Part shown: in pieces, positions 33,401 through 44,205 of the stretch
How positions within the stretch are numbered: the first letter of the stretch is position 1
Layout of the letters: each line of letters opens with the position of its first letter
Assembly: GCA_013146195.2 (NCBI GenBank)
Contig: CM028384.1
Location: forward strand, 70,469,990 to 70,533,989
DNA length: 64,000 bases
DNA from: Codonopsis lanceolata
Lineage: Eukaryota > Streptophyta > Magnoliopsida > Asterales > Campanulaceae
Reading direction: 5' to 3'
Program-made: the position numbers and the translations under genes
Notes under the pieces: model-generated
Told to the model about the DNA's origin: nothing
Seen by the model: only the letters and a program-made list of their open reading frames with translations
Databases searched by the model: none

Positions 33401-36400
33401 CTAATAATCCATGTTATCCGGAAAAGACACTTATTCCCGCTAATTATACCAAGGGAGAGAGTGGTATTATTAGCACTCTTACTAAACAAAACAGGGGATT
33501 AACATTTTTAATTCCAAAACTATCCCTGCTATATTGTACGAGGAGTAATAGTGAGTGCGCTAATAATACCGGGATTAATAGTACTGCTTATACCTACCCG
33601 ACAACCAAACAAGCCCATAATTTGTTGATTACTTAATTGAATTGTAACTGATATCAACTTGGTAATTAGTACTGTATGAGCTGATATAGTAATAGTTTGT
33701 ATAATATGTTAATTTTAAGTTGCTTGCTCTTTTAGTATTGTGTAAAAATCTTTAATACATTGAGGCTCTTGCACTCTAGTAAAACACATAAACAACTAAT
33801 GCTTGATAATCGATAACTCTGACCACACAGCTCCCAACATGAAAGAGGTAAACAGCAAGAAAGTATAGAAAGAAGAATCTTGACCCTTCAAAGCTTGAAA
33901 GAAACTGGCGGCCACCTTCAATTCTTTTAACCTATCTTTCCTCCCAAGGACAGCCTGGACTAGGAACCATCAACAAACTTGTGCGTTTCTACTCACTTTC
34001 AAAAGATAAAAAGCATATGACAGTGTCTTTTGAATAAAATCTTCTAACAATCTCACAAGAAACATATGGATACGAAATGAAGAAAACAAGGAAACAATGC
34101 ATGAAGGAGAATCTAAGAAATTTTTGGCATCACTTAGGTAACTTTAAATTACCTATGTTACCAAATTCATCAGCTCCATCTGATTCTGGCTTCTTATTTT
34201 CTGCAATAGGTAGATATGCCAGTGTCACAACTTTCATTAAGGTGGCCAGAGACAAAGATAGCACAAGAATGGGGAAGAAGGTTTTACCACAATAGGAGAA
34301 AAGGATATGATTTAACATATATGATTTTGTATCGGTTGTCTCTTCAACGCTCTTCCTTTTCCTTCTTCTCATAGCTTTTCTCCGGTGACTGAGAGATGTA
34401 AATGGCAATGACCTTGAACCAAAGTCTTGATGAGTGAATTGATCCATTGCCAAATGTTTCATCCCATTATTAACTGAAATATCTCGGGCATATTTTGATG
34501 CCTGTGACTCAAACTGCTTTATTTTTAGTTCCGCCCATTTGCAACGCCACATTAGAGGACTTATAAAGCTTCTCCAATGGCTTGTCAATCTCTTCTTCCT
34601 GAAAAAAGTTGATACCACAATCAATTTGGAATATACTGCAACATGGTAAACAATGGGTTGAGCAGAGAGCAAAACAACGTCAGTGCATTATATTTATAGC
34701 TTGTCTGCTACAACAAAATAGTCAACATGACAGCAATGTTCCATTATACCTTCTCGTCTTCTTCTTTTTTGTAATTATGACAGAACAGAAGGCAGTCTAT
34801 GCAAACTGGGGAGTCCAATTATAATTTGATAATCAATGCCATCTTATCCTTGGCATAACAAATTTCCAGCGTAAGCAGACCAGAAGGTCCAGAACAAGAC
34901 GATACAGTACAATTAATTAACTTAAAACATGACATCAGCTGGAGACTATCTACCAGCAGACCGCAGCACAAGCGCAAAGAAGGAATGCCTAATATAGAAG
35001 TTGAATGAGAATTTTAACACAATACCTTATGCTATCGAGTAATGAGGCAAACAATGTACAGTAAAACCTCTATAAATTAATGATGTTAGATCCATGAAAT
35101 TTCTAATTCAGAGAGGTATTAGTTAATCGATAAATTAATAATTTATAAATTTATAGAGTGCTTTTTCAATTCAGAAGTTCTTGGAACCAATTACGCAAAA
35201 AGAATTTCATGTTTTTTTAATTCCAATAACCGAATTGATGCTTTTTGATTCCTATCGCGTCATTGCGTTCAAAAGTTCGAGACTTTTTCGAATCCTTTCG
35301 GGTCATTGCATTGAAAATCCTGCTGAGGATGATTCAGTACCTTTAAAACTAATCACACGAAAGGAAGCACTCATAGTGGCAACAACTCTTCACGATTTTT
35401 TGTTGCAATTTGAGAATGCAACATCGGAGCTTTTGAATGCAATGAGAAAAGTTTGAGATAAAATCCACCTAGATTCAAATTTCAAGAAAAACCAAACAAC
35501 AATGATTTCATATTTTACATAATTTTATTAGTTGTGTTTGTATAATTTTGGAGATTTATAATTAATGATATTGACAGGACTAAAGATTTATATAAGGGTC
35601 TTCCTAAAAGTAATTATCTTATTAATTAATCGAAATTACTAATTTTGTAAACTGGCCCAAGTTAGGACCGGAAAAAAGTACTAATTTAGAGAGGTTATTA
35701 ATTTATCAGGCATTAATTTATGGAGGTTTTACGGTATTAAGTATTTTTATTTAATTTTGATAGGTATTAAGTATTCTCTCCTCGTTTACGTGAAGTGGGA
35801 TTGATCTCAATCAATTGCTAGTGAGGCCACAGCCCACATCAGGAGAAAATACATACATCTAATGAATGAGCTTTTAGGGCCAATCCACTCTCCAAACCAA
35901 TTGGTTTATTGCTGGAAACCTGGATTAACGGTATCGAAGCAACTGTTTTCCATCAATTCGGACCAATGATTCACTCTCTTAGTATCTAATCACCTAATAC
36001 GATTTGTCTTCCTCACTATCTCACCTACTACAATATGTTCGCGTGTCAACCCCAGCTCCCAATGCACATGAGGGATGTATTAAGGCTATAATCATCCGGA
36101 AAATATGAACTTGTATTTAAACATAAGATCCTAGGCCGAATTCATTCACAAAAGCGGGGACCTGAATTTAATATGGCATCACTCTTTCACACATGTAACG
36201 CAATAAAGCCCATTGAGTATGTCACATCACCTACTATGATATGTCCATCTAGAAGGCTCAAGCCTATATACATATGTGGGGTTGTGTTGAGACTAAATAC
36301 CATATTGGAAAAACATGTTTTCCTGCATCTCAAGTTAGTGATTATGGGATCAAACTACTCATAAGAAAATTGCTTACGAGTTGGAACTGCCGAATCCTAT

Positions 36401-37452
36401 ACTTGTGTACCTTCATATTGGCAATCTAATAGGAGTATGGAATTTCCATTTAAGAGACTCACGTGATAGGTGGAACTGGAGACATCAGTTTGTGTGATAA
36501 CATTGTTCTTAACACGTTTAAAATTTTGTTTTACTTGTGTTTCAAATCTTTTACTTCTGTGAAAAGTCTCCCCTAAGATTTATTAGTTAAGTTTCCAACT
36601 TTTGAGGGGCCAATGACTAAAACTACATAATTATTCAAACTCCTTAGCTTCTCATTGTTGATTATATTTCTTTGAACTTCCAAAAGGACACTCGTTAAGG
36701 GTCAGCTTCAGAAAAACTCACAAATCTCTGAATTCAGAACTTTCAACTGAAATCCAATATTGCACTGGAGCTCTTAAAAACTGGCACAAGGGGGTTGCTT
36801 GGAATCAGAAATTGAAAATCAGTTAGAGAAGTTATGTTCCTGTACAACACCCAGTAGACAATCTAATCATCATCAACAATTAACACCAAAATGAGTAATT
36901 AATGGTGGAAAACAATAGCTAAATAAATTCTCTAAGGTTAGCAAGAAATTAGAAGAATTGAGAACACTCAGAATCATGGTATTAGATTTCAAGCATAGTT
37001 TTCAGCTTTACAAGTCAAATCATGGAGCATACTAGCATGAAAATTAAACATATTAGAGGTGAATTATTGATTTAGAAATTCACCCAGAAGCTGCATTCCA
37101 CAGAAACAATAAATCATCAAAACAGAATTTTGCATGAAAAAACAAAATTAGAAAAGAGAAGACACCTAATGGGGAAGGCGTCACTAAACCCATCAAATGC
37201 AGAGGCAAAACCCTCATTTTCACCATAGAATTTTGACTCAACTTCAGCATCACTGGCTGGTGCAGAAGAATTTTCGTTTCTGGAACAAGTGTCAGCAAAG
37301 GAGCTGGAATACTCGGTTTCATCTGGATCCCCAGCACCCACTTTAATGTCACTACAATTGTTACTAGCAATTTTCCTTTGTAATTCACTGACATCAATTG
37401 CGGCGTCCTCGGCGGCGGGAGCTTTACTTTGTTGCTGAGTCGGAACTTCCAT
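30429..37452 (-). CDS. Five-exon host gene, probable nuclear protein of unknown function (about 470 aa)
   Basis: Coding exons on the minus strand: 37452-37166, 34598-34288, 34200-34162 (or to 34153), 31652-31189, 30740-30429. All introns start GT and end AG and the phases join: 287, 311, 39, 464 and 312 nt give 471 codons. The start is ATG at 37452 (MEVPTQQQSK). Residues 1-95 are acidic and Ser-rich. A conserved-looking helical block follows (HWRSFISPLMWRCKWAELK, about 103-122). A nuclear-localisation-type cluster HRRKAMRRRKRK lies at 167-178. ILRKIDTVHSRVHKLKAQL (about 241-259) is a short coiled coil, and a second basic patch KNKRKRGERK lies near 444-453. It resembles conserved plant proteins I cannot name. 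Introns 1 and 3 (about 2.5 kb each) contain transposons. Confidence 0.8.
31784..31916. repeat. Tandem duplication in intron 3
   Basis: AGCTAAGAATTAGAAGATG starts at 31784 and again at 31843; both copies end in CACTGAGCATTTATAAGGCC. The second copy carries 15 extra bases. It lies about 130 bp upstream of exon 4. Confidence 0.9.
32620..32992 (-). mobile_element. LINE (L1-type) C-terminal remnant in intron 3
   Basis: Minus-strand frames read pieces typical of the zinc-binding C-terminal part of plant L1-like reverse transcriptases: FLWDNLFGIIEEDWV, FLLIHLRGA, LWCSWTERNPGIFWDHC and FIASFWASTWGAFRG. They lie in different frames with a stop, so only a decayed 3' fragment remains. It is antisense to nothing and transcribed in the sense of the host gene. 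Confidence 0.6.
33309..33618. mobile_element. MITE in intron 3
   Basis: Left GGAGTCGCTTGGTAGCAAGG and right (reverse complement) GGGCTTGTTTGGTTGTCGGG are similar at 12 of 20. The interior has repeated GGATTAATA/TAATAATACC motifs. The superfamily is unclear. Confidence 0.45.
35059..35734 (+). mobile_element. pogo-like (Emigrant/Lemi1-type) element in intron 1, with transposase remnant
   Basis: Termini CAGTAAAACCTCTATAAATT and (reverse complement) CCGTAAAACCTCCATAAATT, with TA on both sides. These are the ends of the plant pogo group (Emigrant MITE, Lemi1). The plus-strand ORF 35181-35456 (91 aa) ends with ITRKEALIVATTLHDFLLQF and LLNAMRKV. This resembles the C-terminal end of CENP-B/jerky-like transposases. 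The DDE core is gone, so this is an internally deleted derivative. Confidence 0.75.
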
Positions 37453-37964
37453 TTTTATTTGAAAGATGGCGAGGCGGCCTGAGAAGAGTTTCACTCATGC
37501 ACCTCAAACCCTTATTGTAGTTAAGGGAGGGAGCATGGTTTTTAGAGGCACCCCAATTTGCCCTCCATTCTTTTCGACTTGTGGGGGTAAATTTGTCAAA
37601 TCAAACTCAGCTTAATTTATTATTGGGTTTATTACACCAGTGGTCCCTGTACTTGTCGACCTTCTAGGGCTACTCCCTGATTTGGAAAAATGGAAAGTTG
37701 GGTCCAACATGGTTTTATTGTTTGCTAAAAGTCCCTCCCCTCCGTTGGATGTCGTTAGCTTTGCTGCCATTAAGTGGGCATGTGCACACCACGTGAGTTT
37801 TCTTAAGGGCAAATTAGACATTTCGATAGGAAATGTTTTTTCCCTTCATCTTCAACCTCTAAAAACACACACCTCCACCTTCATCGAAAGTCTACAACCG
37901 TACCCATTTGCAAGTTAGCTCAAAAGTCAAAACATCATAATGCACACTAGAACCAAGTGCTTGT

Positions 37965-38255
37965 TTAGTAGAACGTTTTGATCAAAATGGTGGTAAAAAA
38001 TACAACGTTTTAAAGCATAGCGTTTTAAAAATGTGCAACGTTTCAAAACGTTCCAATTTAGAGCGTTTCAAAATTCTCCAATATGAAGCATTTTAAAAAT
38101 ATGTTACATTTACAACTACTTTGTTTATGAAAATAGCGTTTTGAAATAGTTTCTCAAACATGTTTACAATTTCTCAAACGTGTTTACAAGAAAAAAAAAT
38201 TGTGTTTTGAATAAGCAACGTTTTCAAAAAGCTGCCCCAAACGAGGCCCAGATGA
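37965..38255. mobile_element. hAT-like MITE nested in the MULE
   Basis: Left GTGCTTGTTTAGTAGAACG and right (reverse complement) GGCCTCGTTTGGGGCAGC agree at roughly two thirds of positions. The interior repeats ACGTTTTAAA/GCGTTTT motifs, like the element at 8475-9580. Confidence 0.45.
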
Positions 38256-38857
38256 AGGAATTCCACTGCTTCGCCTTTCTTTTTTCCACCTCCACCGCTA
38301 GTCGTAATCCCAACCCCAAACCACAAGCCCATCAATCCCCAATGAATCCCTTAATAATGGCGACAAATTTGTAGTAATCCTCGACGGCATCATTCTAGGC
38401 AAGTAAAGAGGGAAGCTCGCCATCAACAACAACTTCATATCAAAGTTGGAACTCTCTCACTCTCTCTGCCATTTGTTTTAATTGGGAATTCTATTCGGAC
38501 TTCGGATGCTTCCTTGTCGATGCTAATATAAACTTTCAGGTCTGCTCTTACTCTGGAACTATGAATTATTCTATAATTTTTTTCTCGGTGTTTATTATGA
38601 GTTGTTTGATGCATGGCATACTGATTTGTTATTTAAGAATCGATCAACTCTGATTTGATAGATCTCTTCAATAGATCGTAGATTGATCAATGCTTCTATT
38701 GTAGCGGCAACTATGGAGGTTGTAGTAAAGGTATGCAAGTGAAGGTGAAGAGTTAGGGATTGGGGAGAGAGAATTAAGAAAAATAAAGAAACGTAATGAT
38801 GATTGAATTAATAGAAAGTTAAATTCATTAGGGAAATTCCAATTTCAAAATCAAAAA

Positions 38858-39945
38858 GGGTCGCGCTATATAGCCCCCCCCCCCCTTTCCTCCAATTTGA
38901 CCCTCATATAAGTATACCCCTACCCAATTTTAAAATACTCCAAAACACTCTCTGTACCCCTCTAGATTACCTATTTTGCCCTTTAAAATTTTCAAACTGT
39001 ATTGTTACACAAATCCCCTCCCTAACCCACCCTATCTACACAAACCCCCCTCTATACCCCCACCTCCACCAAAACCAATGAACTCCCCCCACTCTTACGC
39101 ACACACAAAACCCAGCAAAAAAACACATCCTAGGATTATGTTTTTTGTTGATTGTAAGTAGTTTTAGGGGCAATTTTTTGAAAAAATGATGTTGTTTTTG
39201 TTTAATTTTGGGAAATAAATCGGACCTAAAGCACAGAACTATGGCACAATGTTACATATGTTCAAACCTGAGCGGCTGAACAGAGCCATGAAATTTAGCT
39301 AAAAAAGGCTGAACATTTTGTTCGGCTGGCATACACCGACCGTACAATTTAGCAATGTTCGGTTGGAGCCAACCGAACATTTGCAATTTATTCGGTGACC
39401 CATGTCCGAACCTTACACGATGAAGACCTCTTTTTTCAAGAAAAAAAAAGATTTTTTAAACAATTTTAAGCAAAAATAAAAGGTTGTAAATGCTTATCAC
39501 AATAGTCATATTAGCTTCTTCTTTTTTTCATCCATGCTTGATTTCTTTACACCCAATGTTGAATCCCTAGGGTTTGTTTTTTAAAGTTGAAGGTTTTTTA
39601 GAAGAAAAGAAGGTATTGAGAACAAAAAAAAATGGGAAGATGAAGGAGAAGAAGATAAGTTGTAAATAAGGAGGTATATTTGTTGGAGGAAGAAGAATGA
39701 GTTGGGAGGAAGGTGTTTTGGGAAGAAGAAGAAGGAGATGAAAAATGAGTTGGGAAGAAGGGGGTATATTTCTTTTGGGTTGGAGGGTTTAGTTAGAGGT
39801 TTTTTGTTTTTAAAAAAGAGGACGGTGGTCTACTTATCATCTGTAAGGGTATAATAGTCTTTACGATTAAGGGTATTTTTGTCATTAATAAAAAAAGAAA
39901 ATGGGGGGTCAACTTGGAGGAAGGGGGGTCTATATAGTGCGACCC
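38858..39945. mobile_element. Second MULE-like element nested in the first, perfect 9-bp TSD
   Basis: Left GGGTCGCGCTATATAG and right (reverse complement) GGGTCGCACTATATAG start inverted arms that continue through CCCCCC and TTCCTCCAA. AATCAAAAA flanks both sides (38849-38857 and 39946-39954). 1088 bp, no transposase. The interior has GTTCGGCTGG/GCTGAACA repeats near 39250-39420. Confidence 0.85.
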
Positions 39946-40466
39946 AATCAAAAATTGGTTAGAATTTAAACACAATTGGATGGGGGTGGGGGGAGGGAAT
40001 TAATTAATGTGGAAATGGAGATGGGTTCCTGGAAACAAGAAGGGGTTCATCATCATCTCCATGCTACTCCTGGTTATTGAAAATTAGTGTGGTGGGGTAC
40101 GCAATCTTTGATTTTTAATTTTGAAGTGATTAATTGCAAATTTTTGGACATGATCCTTATGTGTAAGCAAGTTGATTAGTTTTAATGGTAGTGGTGGAGG
40201 TAGTTGAAGGGTTACGGTGAGATGAGGTCGAAGATGAAGGAAAAAAAAAGATCTTCTATGGAAATGACTTAGTTGCCCTTAGAAAAACTCATGCGAAGAA
40301 CACATGCCCACTTAACAGTAGAAAAGCTAACGACATCCAACGGAGGGACCTCTAACGTACGACAAAATCCTAATTTGGACCCAACTTTTCATTTTTCCAA
40401 ATCAGGGACTGACGCTAGAAAGTCGACAAGTTCGGGGACTACTGGTGTAATTAACCATTTATTATT

Positions 40467-40648
40467 TATTTTCCCTCCTCTCTTTTCATTTTCTTTCCCT
40501 TCTTCCACTATTCTCGTCCCTTCCTCCTTAGTCCATTCTTCCTCTTTTTTTCCCTTCCCCTTTTCGTCCCTTCCTAACACTCCCTCCCTTCTTCCCTTAT
40601 TTTCTTCATAATCTCCCCCCTCCCTAGTTCACGATAGGAGGGATGAGG
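40467..40648. other. Pyrimidine-rich tract
   Basis: About 150 bp of nearly pure C/T (CCCTCC, TTCC) between the MULE and a copia LTR. Low complexity, no gene. Confidence 0.6.
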
Positions 40649-40880
40649 TATTAGAGTTTAATATATCTTTTGTATTTATGTGTAATTATCTTTTCTGATT
40701 CCTTCTATGAAGGACTTCTGTTTGTATTGGTCTCTATCTATATCAGGGTAAATTAGTATTTGTGTATTAATTTATAACCCTACTTGTAACCCTTGTAACT
40801 AACATCAATGAAAAAACATTGATGAAAAGGCTATGACATTATTCATAATAATTATATGTTTCTACATGGTATCATAGCAA
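40649..40880 (+). mobile_element. Copia 5' LTR (40649-40866) with primer binding site (40867-40880)
   Basis: Starts TATTAGAGTTTAATATAT (canonical TG appears mutated to TA) and ends TTTCTACA. TGGTATCATAGC follows directly, matching the initiator-Met tRNA primer site with one change. 218 bp. The internal region 40881-41254 is decayed and noncoding. Confidence 0.65.
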
Positions 40881-41254
40881 AAGGTCCTAAACCTTCTCTC
40901 CAAAGCCGACGTCAACCAACAAGCTTGGTAGTGATGGTAAGGGAGGGGTGTGTTTGGATTGTGAAGAGTAAAATAGCAAGTTAAAAGATTGAAGCAAAAA
41001 AGATGCAATTACAGCGATCAAGCTGAATCAATATCATTCTAGGGATGAAAGTCTTAATGATTGCAATTGTCATCTTAGATCCATTTGGAAGGAAAGCCAC
41101 CTATCCATCCTTGTTCTTGTTCTTAAGAAAGGATTTTATGGTAGTTAGCACGAGAGACAAGTAGAAGAAAAAGAAGAGGGGTAAAATTTAATTAGTCTTA
41201 TAAATTGATGTCTAAAGAAGTAGAGTTGAAAATTTTAGGTTTAACATATGGGTG

Positions 41255-41940
41255 GGGATATTCACACCCCAAAAACCTATCTTTACACCCCATTACTCTT
41301 TACACCTCATTCCTTTCTCACTTCATTCTCTACACCCCAGCTAAATACCTATTGTATCCTTTTCCCCAACCAACTTAATTAATTACCACCAACCAGGTTA
41401 AGTACATACCTACCCTCCCACCCCCAAACACTCTACACTGCCGTTTGAAGAAAGGAAGCAGCGCGAACTCCATTCCCCTCTCGCGCATAATTCATAGGGA
41501 ATTCAAAAAACAAACCAAACCCATTACTCTCATCTCAGCCCCTTACTCTCAACAACAACAACAACAACAATATCATCAATATTTTGTTCAACAAACTTGA
41601 AGAAAGTGATCAACAATGTCTTCATCTGTTGGTATAAATTTTCATCCTCTTCTACATTTAAATACTAGTTTTAGGTCTACTTTAAATATCAAGTGTATGA
41701 AATGCATGAATTTGTGTTGAATTTTCTTTAAAAAATTTTAAAAAATTGGATTTAGGGGGACTGTAAAAACCCCACTGTTCGAACCTGGTTTGATGAACAC
41801 TCAATATGATGTTCATCTCAAGCTGGCCGAACACACCATAGGTTGTTCATCTCAAGCTGGCTGAACACTAAATAGGGCGTTCGTCTCACTTTGGTCGGAC
41901 AGTCTTAAGGGTGTTCATCTCACTCTGGTCGAACAGCCCA
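41255..41940. mobile_element. Truncated relative of the 38858-39945 element
   Basis: Starts with a C-rich arm of similar style (CACCCC, TACACCCC). It contains an exon-like ATGTCTTCATCTGTTG/GTATAAA and ends in GTTCATCTC-type tandem repeats also seen, in diverged form, in the 38.9-kb element. Only one arm is visible; the right part is probably lost to the gypsy LTR at 41941. Confidence 0.35.
41811..41940 (+). repeat. Four degenerate 34-bp tandem repeats
   Basis: Units of the form TGTTCATCTCAAGCTGGCYG followed by AACAC and a variable tail, repeated about four times up to the LTR at 41941. Confidence 0.8.
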
Positions 41941-42863
41941 TGTGATATGATTCTGACCACCAACCAAGAACCAAGATCGTCACAAGCAAGGGAGAGGCAT
42001 TGGAAGCATGTAGATCAAGGTTTGAGGGTTCATATAAGCATGGATCGAGGTTCAAGGATTCTAAAATGCATAGAGTATGATTGAAAGATTCAAGAGTTAT
42101 ATACAAACTTAATTCGTAGATTTATTGGAGATTCAAGCTATTACAATGGCTACTCTACAAATTCAAACATGTGTTGTGAAGCCTTAGATTTCATGGATGA
42201 TGACTTGAAGACTCGAGAAATGTTGGTTAATGTCATACAATGACTTTGGAAGCTTTTAACGCCTACAAGAAGACTTTAGGGGGCCAAAATGCAACTTTGA
42301 AAATTAGGCCTTTACAAAAAACGAGATTTGTATATTTTCCTTATTTTGGAGGATTTATGTTCTTAAATAGATTAGGTAACTTACCTAATTGTTACCTACA
42401 TAGATTAGGTAAGTTGAGTAGTTTCCTAAGTGGATTTTAGGTAGTTTCCTAAGTTGATTCTATTTAGACTTTTCCTTTTACTTTTAGGTTTAGGATTCAC
42501 AACCCATATAAATAAGGGTTGTGGCTTATTGTTTTGTAGACAACTTTCTAATTATTGATTAATATAGTTTTTGAGTGTTTTTCAAAACCTCCTTGTTCTT
42601 CATTGAACTTGTGATTATTTGGTGAGAGGCTAAGTAATCGAAACCCGAACTTATCAATAGAATATTCATCCCTATTGTGGCGTTCTTCCTTATACCAAGG
42701 TTCGTGTTCGTCTCGTAATTGGATCGCGGAGTACCACGTTCAATAATGGATCGTAACATTGGGTCAAGGTGTCACAATCCATCAATTCATTGACGTTCTT
42801 CGCTTGTCGTGCTGCGTGCTCTTTGATTCCTCCATCGCGAGTACGCATCTAGGAATCATAGCA
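41941..42863 (+). mobile_element. 5' LTR of a Ty3/gypsy element (chromovirus-like)
   Basis: Starts TGTGATATGATTC and ends GAATCATAGCA, inverted at the tips. TATA box TATAAATA at 42507-42514, then a leader. A primer binding site follows two bases after the end. 923 bp. Confidence 0.75.
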
Positions 42864-42865
42864 TT

Positions 42866-42877
42866 TGGTATCAGAGG
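42866..42877 (+). other. Primer binding site, initiator-Met tRNA type
   Basis: TGGTATCAGAGG stands two bases behind the LTR end; TGGTATCAGAGC is the standard plant site. Confidence 0.8.
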
Positions 42878-43531
42878 TAAGTTTCGTTTCCACAATCTAT
42901 CTTACTTTAAATTGTTCTTATTTTGATTATATGTTTGTTTCTCTTCCTACTTCGAATTAGGGTCTTCAATCCTAATTTGTTATTTTCGATTTCTTGTTTT
43001 TTGTTATTTTAAAACCCTAAAACTTCTAGGGTTGTAAATAAATAAATAAAACTGCTACTGTTCACACCCGAAAAAAAAAACGTACTTTTGTTATTGTTTA
43101 CAACAAGTTTCAACAAAAAAAAAGAGAGAAAACAACTTGCGGCCTATACAAAAAAAAAAAAAAAAAAACACGCTACTCGTTCACGCAAATTCAAAAAAAC
43201 TTTTTTTTTTTGTAGTATTATTCTTTTGGGACAACCCATCTAGATTCTAAAGTTAAAATTAAATCTTCTTTTACAAACTAATCGTTGAGCCAACCATCTT
43301 TGAAAGTCTACTCTTAATTTTCTTTTCTCTACACGTGATTCTTATTGATTAAGTTTCTTGGTTTTACTTGTTTTTTGTTAATCACTATTTAATTGCTTAG
43401 TTCTTTTAGAACTTGGAGGAATTGAAAGTGAGGGAGAGTAGGTAAACACGAGAGGAGTGACATTAATTGAGCGATACACGTAAGGGAGTAGGTGAGGTGA
43501 TTTTGCTAATAAAATTTCTTGCAGGTACACG

Positions 43532-44205
43532 ATGTCTAAAACAAGTGAGAGTGATGTTCCTACCTTTGATATGAGACTTTATATGGAAGGTTTTGTGAGA
43601 GATTTACATAAAACTATGAGGGAACAAAAGGAGAATCTAATGGAGGAGATTGAGAAAATTCGTAGTGAAAGAAAGAAAAGAATAAGAGCGGGAGGTAATG
43701 AACCTAATGATGTGCCAAGACGTAGAATAGATGAAAAAATTAATTTTGAGAAATATTGGGAGGATCTTCGGTTGCAAATTAAGAACTCAAAACTCAAAGA
43801 AGTGGAGGAAAATAAGGGTGACAAAAATTCTTCCAAACCTTTTCCAATAGGTGATGAGAGAGAAAACAATATGGTAGTTAGGAGGATGTTAGAAGTGAGA
43901 GTTCCAACTGTTGAAGAGATTGAAAAAGAGAAAATTTTCTTTACTAAGTGCAAAGTGCAAGAGCGAATTTGTGGGGTGATCATTGATGAAAAATAGTTGT
44001 ACTAATGTTGCTAGTGTGACCATGGTTGAGAAATTGAGGTTACCTACAACCAAGCATCGTAAACCCTACAAGTTGCAATGCTTGAATGAAGGAGGTATGT
44101 TGAGGGGGTGAACAAGCAAGTGCTTGTAAAGTTCAAGATTAGAAGATTTGAAGATAAGGTGATGTGTGATGTGGTGCCAATACGACAAACTCATTTATTG
44201 CCAGG
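43532..44205 (+). pseudogene. Gypsy gag-protease fusion, internally deleted and frameshifted
   Basis: An ATG at 43532 opens 154 codons: an acidic/basic gag-like N-terminus (MREQKENLMEEIEKIRSER) passes straight into the protease region (FFTKCKVQERICGVIID). The usual gag middle and zinc knuckle are missing, so a deletion joined the two. The frame stops after IIDEK and continues one frame over as SCTNVASVTMVEKLRLPTTK, LQCLNEGG, then CDVVPIRQTHLLPG after another shift. The protease triad normally DGG/DSG reads DEK here. At 44205 the sequence is cut by the Tat LTR. Confidence 0.8.

Larger units (their letters stand above)
37625..40457. mobile_element. Mutator-like element, 2.83 kb, perfect 9-bp TSD
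   Basis: Arms of about 230 bp are inverted copies: left GGGTTTATTACACCAGTGG to CCTTCATCTTC, right GAAGATGAAGG to CTACTGGTGTAATTAACCA. TTTATTATT flanks both sides exactly (37616-37624 and 40458-40466). Long arms and 9-bp duplications define MULEs. No MURA transposase is visible. Inside are a hAT-like MITE, an unrecognised stretch (38250-38857) and a second nested MULE-like element. The left end lies 172 bp from the ATG of the multi-exon gene. Confidence 0.88.
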
